Assembly (NCBI RefSeq): GCF_017303295.1
Contig: NZ_JAFKOK010000005.1
Coordinates: 62,001-126,000 of the forward strand
DNA length: 64,000 nt
From: Rhodobacter sp. NTK016B
GTDB lineage: Bacteria; Pseudomonadota; Alphaproteobacteria; Rhodobacterales; Rhodobacteraceae
Direction: 5' to 3'
Shown: piece after piece, positions 50,451 to 59,111 of the stretch
Position numbering within the stretch: the first letter of the stretch is position 1
How the letters are laid out: each line of letters begins with the position of its first letter
The notes under the pieces: generated by a model
The model's database searches: none
Seen by the model: only the letters and a program-made list of their open reading frames with translations
What the model was told of the DNA's origin: nothing
Translations under genes and position numbers: made by a program

Positions 50451-51599
50451 TCAGGCGGCCCCGCGCGGCATCGGGTTGGTCCCGGCCTTGTAGGCGGACC
50501 AGTCGTCGATCTCGGGATAGAATTGCCGGCGCCACGCGCGGACCCTCGGGTTCATCATCCGCCGCCACCAGGGCGGAAAGGCTGCTACGAAGACCATCGT
50601 CGGATAGCCTGCGGGCAATTGCGGGGCCTCGGCGGCATCGTAGGTCTGCAAGAGCGGAAAACGGCGGTCGGGCTTGTAATGGTGGTCGGAATGGCGCTGC
50701 AGGTTGATCAGCAGCCAGTTCGACGCCTTGTGCGCCGCGTTCCATGAATGGCGCGGCTGGACATGCTCGTAGCGGCCCTCGCCCAGATATTTGCGCGTCA
50801 GGCCGTAATGCTCGACGTAATTCGTCAGTTCCAGCAGGAAGATCGCGGCCATCGCCTGATAGACGAACAGCGCCAGCCCCAGCCATCCGCCGACCACGAA
50901 GGCCAGAATCAGGAAACCGGCCTGCAGCGCGCCATAGCGCCAGAACGGGTTGGCGGGGTCGAGTGGGCCCTTGCCCGCGCGTTTCAGCATCGCCACCTCG
51001 GCCCGCCATGCCGAGCGCGGGCAATCACGCAGCACCCTTAGGAAAAAGCGCCAGAACCCCTCGTTATAGCGGGCGCTGACCGGGTCGCGCGGCGTGGCGA
51101 CCCACAGGTGATGCACGCGCAGATGTTCCGAGCGGAAATGCGAATACAGCGCCTGCGCCATGAGCAGATCGCCCAGCCAGCGCTCAAGCGAGGTTTTCTG
51201 GTGCATCAGCTCGTGGGCATAGACGATGCCGATGCCGCCGGTTGCCATGCCCAGCCCATAGAACAGCACCAGCAATTCGTGCCAGACCAGATCGCCGCGA
51301 TGGGTGATGTACCAGATCAGGCCAAAGATCATCGCGGTCTGTATCGGGAACCAGATCAGCGTGATCAGCCGATACCAGAAAAGCCGCTGCACCGGCGTTT
51401 CGGTATCGGGATTGACGCTGCTCAGCCCGCCGATCGCATCCATGAGCGAGATCAGCCCGAACGCATAAAGCGGCGCCAGCACCAGCCACAGTCCGCCCCA
51501 AAAAGCACCAATCCACAGCAGTGGCACGAAGCCCAGCGACAGCCAGAACGGCAGCGCAGAGGCCAGCGAGCCTGAGATCGGTCTGGGGTCGGTCGTCAT
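50451..51599 (-). CDS. AlkB-like membrane fatty-acid desaturase/alkane 1-monooxygenase
   Basis: A 382-residue integral membrane di-iron protein with about six membrane helices and the three His boxes of AlkB: HELMHQKTSLERW, HLWVATPRDPVSA with the preceding HLRVH, and NYVEHYGLTRKYLG plus LQRHSDHHYKPDRRFPLLQ. AlkB hydroxylates medium-chain alkanes at the terminal carbon with rubredoxin as electron donor. No rubredoxin or regulator gene is adjacent. It could also act on other lipids. Confidence 0.87.
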   Translation of the reverse strand: MTTDPRPISGSLASALPFWLSLGFVPLLWIGAFWGGLWLVLAPLYAFGLISLMDAIGGLSSVNPDTETPVQRLFWYRLITLIWFPIQTAMIFGLIWYITHRGDLVWHELLVLFYGLGMATGGIGIVYAHELMHQKTSLERWLGDLLMAQALYSHFRSEHLRVHHLWVATPRDPVSARYNEGFWRFFLRVLRDCPRSAWRAEVAMLKRAGKGPLDPANPFWRYGALQAGFLILAFVVGGWLGLALFVYQAMAAIFLLELTNYVEHYGLTRKYLGEGRYEHVQPRHSWNAAHKASNWLLINLQRHSDHHYKPDRRFPLLQTYDAAEAPQLPAGYPTMVFVAAFPPWWRRMMNPRVRAWRRQFYPEIDDWSAYKAGTNPMPRGAA

Positions 51600-51623
51600 G
51601 GGACAGCTCCGTTCCCGGCCACC

Positions 51624-52703
51624 CTAATCCTGCTTGCGCGGGGCGAAAAGGTCACCCGATGCCGCATCCGCGTGATCATGGACCTTGCGCATCAGCGTGG
51701 GCAGCGCGGCCGGATCGAAGCCGGGGCGAAAGTCGCCCCGCTCGGGCTCGGCGTCCTGCGGCACATGGGCCAGCGCGACCGTCAGCTCCAGATGGAAATG
51801 GGTGAAGGTGTGCTTCACCACGCCGGGCAGGATGGTCCAGTCCGCTTGCAGCGGGGGCGCGGCATCGGGGGCGTCCGCCCAATCCGTGCCGGGCCAGCCG
51901 GGCATCCCGCCCAGCAACCCCTTGGGTGGTCGCGTCTCGAGCAGTGGCGCGCCATCGGCCCGCAGCGCGACATAGGCGGTGCCGTACCGCGTGGGTTTGG
52001 GCGCCTTGGGCGTCTTGCGCGGCAGGTCGGCCGCGATGCCCTGCGCGCGCGCCTCGCAGAAGCCTTCGAGCGGACAGGTTTCGCAGCGCGGATTGCGCGG
52101 CGTGCAGATCGTCGCGCCCAGATCCATCATCGCCTGCGCGAAATCGCCGGGGCGTTCCTGCGGCGTCAGCCGGGCGGCAAGCCTGGCCAGCGCGGGCTTT
52201 GACTTCGGCAGCGGGTCCTGAACCGCGAATAACCGCGAGACCACGCGCTCGACATTGCCGTCGACCACCGTTTCGGGCCGGTCGAAGGCAATGGCGGCCA
52301 CGGCAGCGGCAGTATAGGCGCCGATGCCGGGCAGCGCGCGCAGCCCGTCGAGCGTATCGGGGAACGCCCCGCCCTGAGCGACCTGCCGCGCACAGGCGAT
52401 CAGGTTGCGGGCGCGGGCGTAATAGCCAAGGCCCGCCCATTCGGCCATGACCTCGGCATCTTCGGCGGCGGCGAGGGTCTCGATCGTGGGCCAGCGGGTG
52501 GTGAAACGGTCGAAATAGGCTTTCACGCTGGCGACGGTGGTCTGCTGCAGCATGATCTCGGACAGCCAGACGCGGTAGGGATCGGGCCGCTCGCCCGCCG
52601 CGCGTTCGGCCGGACCCACGCGCCATGGCAACACCCGCGCCGCCCGGTCGTACCAGCGCAGAAGCGCCGCAGCTTCGTGGCGTGTTGCAGTCCCGTCACG
52701 CAT
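51624..52703 (-). CDS. mutY: Adenine DNA glycosylase MutY
   Basis: A 359-residue base-excision repair enzyme. The catalytic Glu is in SEIMLQQTTV. The helix-hairpin-helix is LPGIGAYTAAAVAAIAFDRPETVVDGNVERV with the catalytic Asp in VDGNV. The Fe-S cluster motif is CTPRNPRCETCPLEGFC (C-x6-C-x2-C-x5-C). The C-terminal NUDIX-like 8-oxoG-recognition domain is present (LLETRPPKGLLGGMPGWPGT). It removes A mispaired with 8-oxoG. Divergent from the DUF721 gene. Confidence 0.96.
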   Translation of the reverse strand: MRDGTATRHEAAALLRWYDRAARVLPWRVGPAERAAGERPDPYRVWLSEIMLQQTTVASVKAYFDRFTTRWPTIETLAAAEDAEVMAEWAGLGYYARARNLIACARQVAQGGAFPDTLDGLRALPGIGAYTAAAVAAIAFDRPETVVDGNVERVVSRLFAVQDPLPKSKPALARLAARLTPQERPGDFAQAMMDLGATICTPRNPRCETCPLEGFCEARAQGIAADLPRKTPKAPKPTRYGTAYVALRADGAPLLETRPPKGLLGGMPGWPGTDWADAPDAAPPLQADWTILPGVVKHTFTHFHLELTVALAHVPQDAEPERGDFRPGFDPAALPTLMRKVHDHADAASGDLFAPRKQD

Positions 52704-52789
52704 TCTTGACGCCTCCTGTCGCGCGGCCTCTGGCCAAGGCTTACAGAGTCACTAAGATATTGCAGACTGACAGGAAAGCCCGCCCCGCA

Positions 52790-53386
52790 ATGACCTCTGC
52801 CTCGAAAGCCTCCGATGCCCCGCGCGCGAAAGCCGCGCGCCGGATGCGTGGATTCGAGCCGGCAAGCGGGCTGTTGCGCGACCCGATCCGCAAGGCGGGC
52901 GAGTCGCGCGGCTTCGCGGTCACGCGCCTGCTGACCCACTGGCCCGAAATCGCCGGACCGGATCTGGCGCCGATGTGCCGCCCGGTCAAGGTCAGCTACG
53001 CCCAGCAGGGCATCGGCGCGACGCTGACGCTGCTGGCCTCGGGCGCCGCCGCGCCGCTGGTGCAGATGCAGACTGAGAAACTGCGCGACAAGGTCAACGC
53101 GATCTACGGCTATGCCGCGATCAGCCGGGTCCGCGTGACCCAGACCTCGGCGCGCGGCATGGCACCGCAACTGGCAGAAGCGCAACGCCCCTTTGAGGGG
53201 CCGAATATCGCCAAACCCTCGCCCGAAGCGCTCTCGCGCGCAAAACAGGTGGTCGAGGGAATGACCGAAGGCGTGAATGACGGCGGGCTCAAGGCCGCGC
53301 TGGATCGTCTCGCCACCCAAGTTCTCATGCGACAGGCCCGGCACGCCGAAACGCGGCGCCGGGACGAAGGAAAGGATATAGAATGA
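52790..53386 (+). CDS. DUF721 (DciA-type) protein
   Basis: A 198-residue protein with the DUF721/DciA core GLLRDPIRKAGESRGFAVTRLLTHWPEIAGPDLAPMCRPVKVSYAQQG, then a KH-like ending LRDKVNAIYGYAAISRVRVTQT and a variable C-terminus. DciA proteins load the replicative helicase DnaB in bacteria without DnaC. The start at 52790 is chosen over a longer frame. It overlaps the DsbA-like gene by 4 bases and is divergent from mutY, an order I associate with Rhodobacteraceae. Confidence 0.85.
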   Translation: MTSASKASDAPRAKAARRMRGFEPASGLLRDPIRKAGESRGFAVTRLLTHWPEIAGPDLAPMCRPVKVSYAQQGIGATLTLLASGAAAPLVQMQTEKLRDKVNAIYGYAAISRVRVTQTSARGMAPQLAEAQRPFEGPNIAKPSPEALSRAKQVVEGMTEGVNDGGLKAALDRLATQVLMRQARHAETRRRDEGKDIE

Positions 53387-54075
53387 ATCGACGCTCGCTT
53401 CTGCTTTCGGGGGGCGCCGCCCTGGCTGCCGCCGGTGCCTATGCCGGCTACACAAATCTGACCGGCCGTCCCGTGCCCGGCCAGACCCTGATCACACCCG
53501 GCGCCGCCCATGCCCAGACCGAGGACGCCGCCGCGGTCGATACCTCGCGCGTCGAAGAGTTGGTTCTCGGCAATCCCGATGCCGAGGTGACGATCATGGA
53601 ATTCGCCTCGTATACCTGCCCGCATTGCGCCAGTTTCCATGCGACCGTCTGGCCGCAACTGAAGGAAGAATACATCGATACCGGCCGCGTGCGTTTCGAG
53701 TACCGCGAGGTCTATTTCGACGCCTATGGCCTGTGGGCCGCGCTGGTCGCGCGCTGCGGCGGGCAGATGCGCTATTTCGGCATCTCGGACATCCTGTATG
53801 ACGAGCAGCAGCAATGGGCGCGCGGCTCGGATGCCAACGAGGTCGCCGACAACCTGCGCCGCATCGGCCGCCGCGCCGGTCTGACCGACGAGGCGCTGAA
53901 CGAATGCCTCGCCGACCGCGACATGGCCACGGCCATGATGCAGGTCTATCAGGAAGGCATGGAAGAATACGAGATCACCGGCACCCCGTCCTTCGTGATC
54001 AACGGCACCACCTATTCCAACATGAGCATGGACGAGTTCCGTGCGATCCTGGATCCGCTGCTGGCCGACGGATGA
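53383..54075 (+). CDS. DsbA-family periplasmic thiol oxidoreductase
   Basis: A 230-residue exported protein. The N-terminal MNRRSLLLSGGAALAAAGAYAGY is a Tat/Sec-like signal followed by an AHAQ cleavage-like site. The thioredoxin-fold active site is CPHC (Cys 79 and 82, in YTCPHCASFH), the classical DsbA motif, with a cis-Pro in GTPSFVINGTTYSN. This is the chromosomal housekeeping type and differs from the CEAC island protein. It overlaps its upstream and downstream genes by 4 bases. Confidence 0.9.
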   Translation: MNRRSLLLSGGAALAAAGAYAGYTNLTGRPVPGQTLITPGAAHAQTEDAAAVDTSRVEELVLGNPDAEVTIMEFASYTCPHCASFHATVWPQLKEEYIDTGRVRFEYREVYFDAYGLWAALVARCGGQMRYFGISDILYDEQQQWARGSDANEVADNLRRIGRRAGLTDEALNECLADRDMATAMMQVYQEGMEEYEITGTPSFVINGTTYSNMSMDEFRAILDPLLADG

Positions 54076-55247
54076 GTGCGACACCGCTGAAAGGGCTGCG
54101 CGTCGTTGAACTGGCGCGCATCCTTGCCGGTCCCTGGGCCGGACAGACGCTGGCCGATCTGGGCGCCGAGGTGATCAAGGTCGAGGCCCCCGAAGGCGAC
54201 GATACGCGCCGCTGGGGTCCGCCCTTCATCGACCGCGACGGCACCCCGGTCGCGGCCTATTTCCATTCCGCCAACCGGGGCAAAAGCTCGGTCACCGCCG
54301 ATTTCCGCACGCCCGAAGGGCAGGCGAAGGTCAGGGCCTTGCTGGCCGATGCCGATATCCTGATCGAGAACTTCAAGGTCGGCGGGCTGAAGAAATACGG
54401 CCTCGATTACGAGACCCTGAAGGAAGACTTCCCGCGGCTGATCTATTGCTCGATCACCGGCTTCGGACAGGACGGCCCTTATGCGCATCGCGCGGGCTAC
54501 GATTACATCATTCAGGGCATGTCCGGGCTGATGTCGATCACCGGCCCGGCCGAGGGTGAACCGCATCGCGTGGGGGTCGCTGTGACGGACCTGTTCACCG
54601 GGGTCTATTCAACCACCGCCATTCTCGCCGCCGTGATCGAACGCGGGCGCACCGGGAAAGGCGCGCATGTCGATATGGCGCTTCTGGATTGCGCGGTCGC
54701 GGTGATGGCGAATCAGGGGATGAACTACCTGTCCTCGGGACAGGCGCCGGGCCGGACCGGAAACTGGCATCCGAACCTCGTGCCCTATCAGGTGTTCGAG
54801 GTCGCGGATGGCCATATCATCATCGCCACCGGCAACGACGCGCAATATCACCGGCTGTGCACGCTGCTGGGTCTGGAAGATCTGATCACGCATCCCGATT
54901 ACCGCGACAATGCCGGCCGCGTCGCCAATCGCGCGCCGCTTTGCGAGGCGATCTCGGAAAAGACGCGGGGCTGGACCAAGGCCGCACTGCTCGCCGGATG
55001 CGAGGCGCAGGGTATTCCCGCCGGACCGATCAACACGATGGACGAGGTCTTCGCCGATCCGCAGGTCAAGGCCCGCGGGATGGAGCTGGATCTCGGCCCG
55101 CATCGCGGGATCCGCTCGCCCTTTGTCTTCGACGGGGAGCCAGCGGTCTCGGCGCGTCCTGTGCCGACGTTGGGCGAGGCGGGTGACGTACAGAGGGGCT
55201 GTCTGCCCCCCTCGTCGCTGCGCTCCTCACCCCCCGAGGATATTTGA
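54072..55247 (+). CDS. CaiB/BaiF family CoA-transferase
   Basis: A 391-residue class III CoA-transferase. N-terminal GLRVVELARILAGPWAGQTLADLGAEVIKVEAP, then SANRGKSSVTADFRTPEGQ, the catalytic-Asp region HVDMALLDCAVAVMANQGMNYL, and GIPAGPINTMDEVFADPQVKARGM are all standard. Such enzymes move CoA between carboxylic acids. The last about 25 residues (after VPTLGEAGDVQ) do not look like the family. They are encoded in an intergenic repeat element that supplies the stop codon, so the original C-terminus may have been replaced. Confidence 0.9.
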   Translation: MSATPLKGLRVVELARILAGPWAGQTLADLGAEVIKVEAPEGDDTRRWGPPFIDRDGTPVAAYFHSANRGKSSVTADFRTPEGQAKVRALLADADILIENFKVGGLKKYGLDYETLKEDFPRLIYCSITGFGQDGPYAHRAGYDYIIQGMSGLMSITGPAEGEPHRVGVAVTDLFTGVYSTTAILAAVIERGRTGKGAHVDMALLDCAVAVMANQGMNYLSSGQAPGRTGNWHPNLVPYQVFEVADGHIIIATGNDAQYHRLCTLLGLEDLITHPDYRDNAGRVANRAPLCEAISEKTRGWTKAALLAGCEAQGIPAGPINTMDEVFADPQVKARGMELDLGPHRGIRSPFVFDGEPAVSARPVPTLGEAGDVQRGCLPPSSLRSSPPEDI

Positions 55248-55408
55248 GGAACAAAGAGGGGCGCGTTTACCTGTCATCAAGGTTAATGCGTCACTCTGGC
55301 TGCACGGTACAGGCAGGGATGCCGATGACCGTGAACGAAGACGGCGGCGTGGTCGACTCTCGGCCACGCCGTTTATCGTGCATCTTTGTTCCAAAAATAT
55401 CCCGGGGG
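55231..55408. repeat. Inverted pair of intergenic repeat units
   Basis: The left unit 55231-55256 (CCCCCGAGGATATTTGAGG then AACAAAG) and the right unit 55384-55408 (CTTTGTTCC then AAAAATATCCCGGGGG) are imperfect reverse complements. Between them an 8-bp stem (CGGCGTGG, 55345-55352, and 55364-55371) is followed by TTTATCG and could terminate the CaiB transcript. I associate such GGATATTT/AAATATCC G-C-flanked units with Rhodobacteraceae intergenic regions. Confidence 0.7.
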
Positions 55409-55442
55409 GTTCGGGGGGCAGCGCCCCCGTCCGCCCTCTCCG

Positions 55443-56366
55443 TCAGCCCCAGGGGCCGGGGTCGTGGCGCGGGTCCGCGCCGCGCCGGTTCGAGGCCGGG
55501 CGGCCGCCTAAGCCCGTCGCGCTGCGCGCACCCATCTCGGCGGCCAGTTTCTCGAGCGCGGCGATGCGGTTCTCGGTCGCCGGGTGGGTCGAGAACAGCT
55601 TGTCGCGGGCATGGGCGTGCAGCGGGTTGATGATGAACATATGCGCCGTGGCGGGGTTACGTTCGGCCGCGTCGTTGTCGATCCGGCTGGCATAGCCCTG
55701 GATCTTGCGCAGCGCCTCGGCCAGCCACAGCGGGTTGCCGACGATCTGCGAGCCGATGCGATCGGCCTCGTATTCGCGCGAGCGCGAGATCGCCATTTGC
55801 ACCAGCGCGGCAGCCAGTGGTGCGAGGATCATCATCGCGATCATGGCAATCGGGTTGGCGCGTTGCCGCGCTCCGCCGAAGAACATCGCGAAATTCGCCA
55901 GCATCGAGATCGCGCCGGCGAAGGTCGCGGTGATCGTCATCGTCAGCGTGTCGTAATTCTTGATATGCGCGAGCTCATGCGCGACCACGGCCGCGACCTC
56001 CTCGCGCGACATGCGGTCCATCAGCCCGCGCGACACGGCCACCGCCGCGTTGTCGGGGCTGCGGCCGGTGGCGAACGCGTTGGGCTGGTCGCTTTCGATG
56101 ATGTATACGGCCGGCGGCGGCAGATCGGCATTCCGCGCCAGCTCCATCACCATCTGCTGCAGATCGGGCGCGGTATGGGCGTCGACGGGGCGGGCATTGT
56201 GCATTCTCAGCACCGCCTTGTCCGAGTTCCACCACGCGAAGGCGTTCATCCCCGCCGCGACCACCAGCGCGATCACCGCGCCATAGCTGCCGCCAATCAG
56301 GTAGCCCACGCCCAGGAACAGCGCGGTCATCGCTGCCATCAGAATGCCGGTCTTGACGTAACCCAT
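55443..56366 (-). CDS. htpX: Zinc metalloprotease HtpX
   Basis: A 307-residue membrane protease: two N-terminal helices ([23 protein letters not shown]), the zinc motif HELAH ([15 protein letters not shown]), two more helices, and the third ligand in [10 protein letters not shown]. HtpX degrades damaged membrane proteins at the cytoplasmic side under envelope stress. The Pro/Gly-rich tail ([21 protein letters not shown] style) is common in this clade. I chose the start at 56366. A longer frame lacks support. Confidence 0.93.
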   Translation of the reverse strand: MGYVKTGILMAAMTALFLGVGYLIGGSYGAVIALVVAAGMNAFAWWNSDKAVLRMHNARPVDAHTAPDLQQMVMELARNADLPPPAVYIIESDQPNAFATGRSPDNAAVAVSRGLMDRMSREEVAAVVAHELAHIKNYDTLTMTITATFAGAISMLANFAMFFGGARQRANPIAMIAMMILAPLAAALVQMAISRSREYEADRIGSQIVGNPLWLAEALRKIQGYASRIDNDAAERNPATAHMFIINPLHAHARDKLFSTHPATENRIAALEKLAAEMGARSATGLGGRPASNRRGADPRHDPGPWG

Positions 56367-56515
56367 GGTCGATGCGCCCTTTTCCGCAACACCCCTTTCG
56401 GGGCAATACACTGTGAACATATGGGCGCCCCGCGCGTTCCGCTCAAGGCGGGGGGTCCCCGTGGACAGAGCGCCTGCCGCGCAGGTTAGCCCGAACACGA
56501 GACAGGACAAATACC

Positions 56516-57040
56516 ATGAGCGCGCGTCCGCAACACGATCAGGCGAACACCCAGTGGCAGGTCAACGAGGGGTTGCTGCAGCAATACCGCGCGCTGGGGA
56601 TGACAGTGCAGAGCTTCCTGCTGACCGTGGGTGCGCTGGTCGCCACGCTGGGGCAGCCGACGCTGGTCTCGGACCTGGCCTTCGGTGTGATCTTCGTGCT
56701 GAGCAAGGTGCATCTGTGGGTGATCTGGTACCCGATCACGCGGGCGCGGGCGCTGATCTCGGATTACCACAAGCATCGCTACATCTCCGACCTGTCCGAG
56801 GATCGGCTGAGCGCGCTGGCCGCGTTCTGTCCCCAGCAGCGTTTCATCGACGACCGGGCGCGGCGGGCCGAGGTCTGGCGCGACTATTTCGGCATCGAGG
56901 GGGGCACGCCGCGTCAGCCGACGCGGCGCAAGCTGGATCTGTGGGTGCCGCTGATCTACGGGGCGGTCTGGATCTGCCTGCTGACGATCCGCCTGGCGCC
57001 GCTGATCGAAGCGGCGCTGACGCAGGCGGTGCCGGCGTGA
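56516..57040 (+). CDS. Hypothetical membrane protein
   Basis: A 174-residue protein with hydrophobic helices near residues 33-65 and 145-168, and a charged cytosolic-looking middle ([42 protein letters not shown]). The N-terminal [33 protein letters not shown] matches no family I recognise. GGACAAATACC precedes the start. It is convergent with the PfkB gene, 4 bases apart. Confidence 0.7.
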   Translation: MSARPQHDQANTQWQVNEGLLQQYRALGMTVQSFLLTVGALVATLGQPTLVSDLAFGVIFVLSKVHLWVIWYPITRARALISDYHKHRYISDLSEDRLSALAAFCPQQRFIDDRARRAEVWRDYFGIEGGTPRQPTRRKLDLWVPLIYGAVWICLLTIRLAPLIEAALTQAVPA

Positions 57041-57044
57041 CGCC

Positions 57045-58037
57045 TCAGATCAGGCCTTCGGCCTTGTAGAGAGCCAAGATATCGGCATGCGGGCGGGCGC
57101 CGATATGGCCGATCACCTCGGCCGCGGCGATATTGCCCATGCGGCCGCAGGTTTCCATCGAATGGCCGCTCACCAGCCCATAGAGGAAGCCCGCCGCGAA
57201 CTGGTCGCCCGCGCCGGTCGCATCGACCGGAACGCGCGTGTTCACGGGGGCTGCGACCCGGTGGCCGTCCTTGATCAGCACGACGGGATCGCCCGAGCGG
57301 GTGCATACGACGATCTGGCAGTCTTCCTGCGCCTGGGCCAGCGCTTCGTCGAGGTCGTTGGCCTGATAGAGCGAGGTCCATTCCTTTTCATTGCCGATGA
57401 CGTAATCCATCTCGTTCGCGACGAGGCGGCGGAAATCGGCGCGGTGACGGTCGACGCAGAACGGATCGGACAGAGCGATGCCGACCCGGCCGCCCCCCTT
57501 GTGACAGGCGCGGGCGGCTTTGAGGAACGCTTCCTTTCCCTTGTCCTTGTCGAACAGATAGCCTTCGAGGAACACGACCTCGGTATCGGCCATCACCGCG
57601 TCGTCGACATCGTCGGGGCCCACTTCGGACGAGATGCCCAGATAGGTGTTCATCGACCGCTCGCCATCGGGCGTGACGAAGATCATCGAGCGCGAGGTCG
57701 GCAGTTCGCCGCCCTTGACCGGCGGGTTGACGAAGGCGGTGCCGGTGCGCTCGGTATCCTGCGCGAAGAAGCGCCCGAGGCTGTCATCGCGCACCCGGCC
57801 CACCAGCGCCGTCTTCAGACCCAGCGCGCCGACGCCCGCGATGGTGTTGCACACCGACCCGCCCGAGGCTTCCTGCCGGTCGCGCATCGCGCCGAACAGG
57901 GTTTCCGCGCGTTCGCGTTCGATCAGCTGCATGATGCCTTTCTGGATACCCATATGGTCCAGAAAGTGGTCGTTGACGGTCGAAATGACATCGACGATGG
58001 CGTTGCCGATCCCGGCGACCTGATACGTTTTGCTCAT
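57045..58037 (-). CDS. PfkB-family carbohydrate/nucleoside kinase (adenosine kinase-like)
   Basis: A 330-residue PfkB kinase. N-terminal VAGIGNAIVDVISTVNDHFLDH, ASGGSVCNTIAGVGALG, anion-hole/catalytic PVDATGAGDQFAAGFLYGL (signature 2, Asp in GAGD), and a MNTYLGISSEVGPDD lid segment. This pattern fits the adenosine kinase-like clade common in alphaproteobacteria. The substrate could also be a ribosyl sugar. The start overlaps the Rid gene by 4 bases. Confidence 0.88.
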   Translation of the reverse strand: MSKTYQVAGIGNAIVDVISTVNDHFLDHMGIQKGIMQLIERERAETLFGAMRDRQEASGGSVCNTIAGVGALGLKTALVGRVRDDSLGRFFAQDTERTGTAFVNPPVKGGELPTSRSMIFVTPDGERSMNTYLGISSEVGPDDVDDAVMADTEVVFLEGYLFDKDKGKEAFLKAARACHKGGGRVGIALSDPFCVDRHRADFRRLVANEMDYVIGNEKEWTSLYQANDLDEALAQAQEDCQIVVCTRSGDPVVLIKDGHRVAAPVNTRVPVDATGAGDQFAAGFLYGLVSGHSMETCGRMGNIAAAEVIGHIGARPHADILALYKAEGLI

Positions 58038-58432
58038 TGCGAATCCTCCGGGATGATCGCGTCCATTTCGGTTTCGACCAGCCAGTCGGGGTCGACGAAG
58101 CCCTTGACCTGCATGACCGTGCAGGCCGGGCGAATGCTGCCGAAGACTTCGCCATGCACGCGCGCGGCCTCTTCCCAGCGGGCGATATCGGTGACGATGA
58201 TGCGCGAGCGGATCACGTCTTCGGGGCGGGCGCCGGCCTCGGCCAGAGCCGCAAGGCTGATTTCCAGGCAGCGGCGCATCTGCGCGGCCATGTCGCCCAC
58301 GCCATGCGTGCCGCCGCCCTCGGCGATCGGCGCGGTGCCGGCGACCGAGACATGTTGCCCGATGCGGACGGCGCGGCTGAAACCGATGATCGGTTCGAGA
58401 TACGAGCCGGAAGAGACATTGGTACGGGTCAC
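58034..58432 (-). CDS. Rid (YjgF/YER057c/UK114) family protein
   Basis: A 132-residue protein with the Rid fold pattern: YLEPIIGFSRAVRIGQHVSVAGTAPIAEGGGTHG, DMAAQMRRCLEISLAALAEAGARPEDVIRSRIIVTDIARWEE, and DPDWLVETEMDAIIPE. Rid proteins remove reactive enamine/imine intermediates. The subfamily arginine of RidA is not clearly present, so this is one of the divergent Rid groups. It overlaps both neighbours by 4 bases. Confidence 0.85.
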   Translation of the reverse strand: MTRTNVSSGSYLEPIIGFSRAVRIGQHVSVAGTAPIAEGGGTHGVGDMAAQMRRCLEISLAALAEAGARPEDVIRSRIIVTDIARWEEAARVHGEVFGSIRPACTVMQVKGFVDPDWLVETEMDAIIPEDSQ

Positions 58433-59073
58433 AGGGTTTTCTCGTCGAAGGGGCAGAGGTCACGGATCAGGCAGGCGGGACAATTGGGTTTGCGCGCCTT
58501 GCAGACATAGCGGCCATGCAGGATGAGCCAGTGATGGGCGTGGTGCTGATACTCGGCCGGGATGTTGTCCTCGATCGCGCGCTCGACGGCGTCGACATCC
58601 TTGCCGGGGCAGATGCCGGTGCGGTTGCCGATGCGGAAAATATGCGTATCCACCGCCTGCGCGGGCACGCCCCACCACATGTTCAGCACGACATTGGCGG
58701 TCTTGCGCCCGACGCCGGGCAGCGATTGCAGCGCCGCGCGGGAGGACGGCACCTCACCGCCATATTGCTCGACCAGAATGCGCGACAGCTTGATGACGTT
58801 CTTGGCCTTGTTGCGGTAAAGGCCGATCGTCTTGATGTGCTCAATCAGGCCTTCTTCGCCAAGGGCCAGCATCTTTTCGGGCGTGTCGGCGGTCTTGAAC
58901 AGCGCTTTCGTGGCCTTGTTCACGCCGACATCCGTGGCCTGCGCAGACAGCGCCACCGCCACCACCAGCGTATAGGCGTTGGTGTGGTCGAGTTCGCCCT
59001 TGGGTTCGGGCTCGACCTCGTGGAACCTGCGAAAGATTTCCTTGAGCGTGAGATAGTCGAGTTGCGCGGCCAT
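58429..59073 (-). CDS. nth: Endonuclease III
   Basis: A 214-residue DNA glycosylase/AP lyase. The HhH motif LPGVGRKTANVVLNMWWGVPAQAVDTH carries the catalytic Lys (GRKTA) and Asp (VDTH). The Fe-S motif is CKARKPNCPACLIRDLC (C-x6-C-x2-C-x5-C). It removes oxidised pyrimidines. It heads an overlapping nth-rid-pfkB set. The start at 59073 is preceded by TTGCAAGGAAC. Confidence 0.95.
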   Translation of the reverse strand: MAAQLDYLTLKEIFRRFHEVEPEPKGELDHTNAYTLVVAVALSAQATDVGVNKATKALFKTADTPEKMLALGEEGLIEHIKTIGLYRNKAKNVIKLSRILVEQYGGEVPSSRAALQSLPGVGRKTANVVLNMWWGVPAQAVDTHIFRIGNRTGICPGKDVDAVERAIEDNIPAEYQHHAHHWLILHGRYVCKARKPNCPACLIRDLCPFDEKTL

Positions 59074-59111
59074 TTCCGTTCCTTGCAATGCCCGGCAGGC
59101 GGGCGCAAGCC

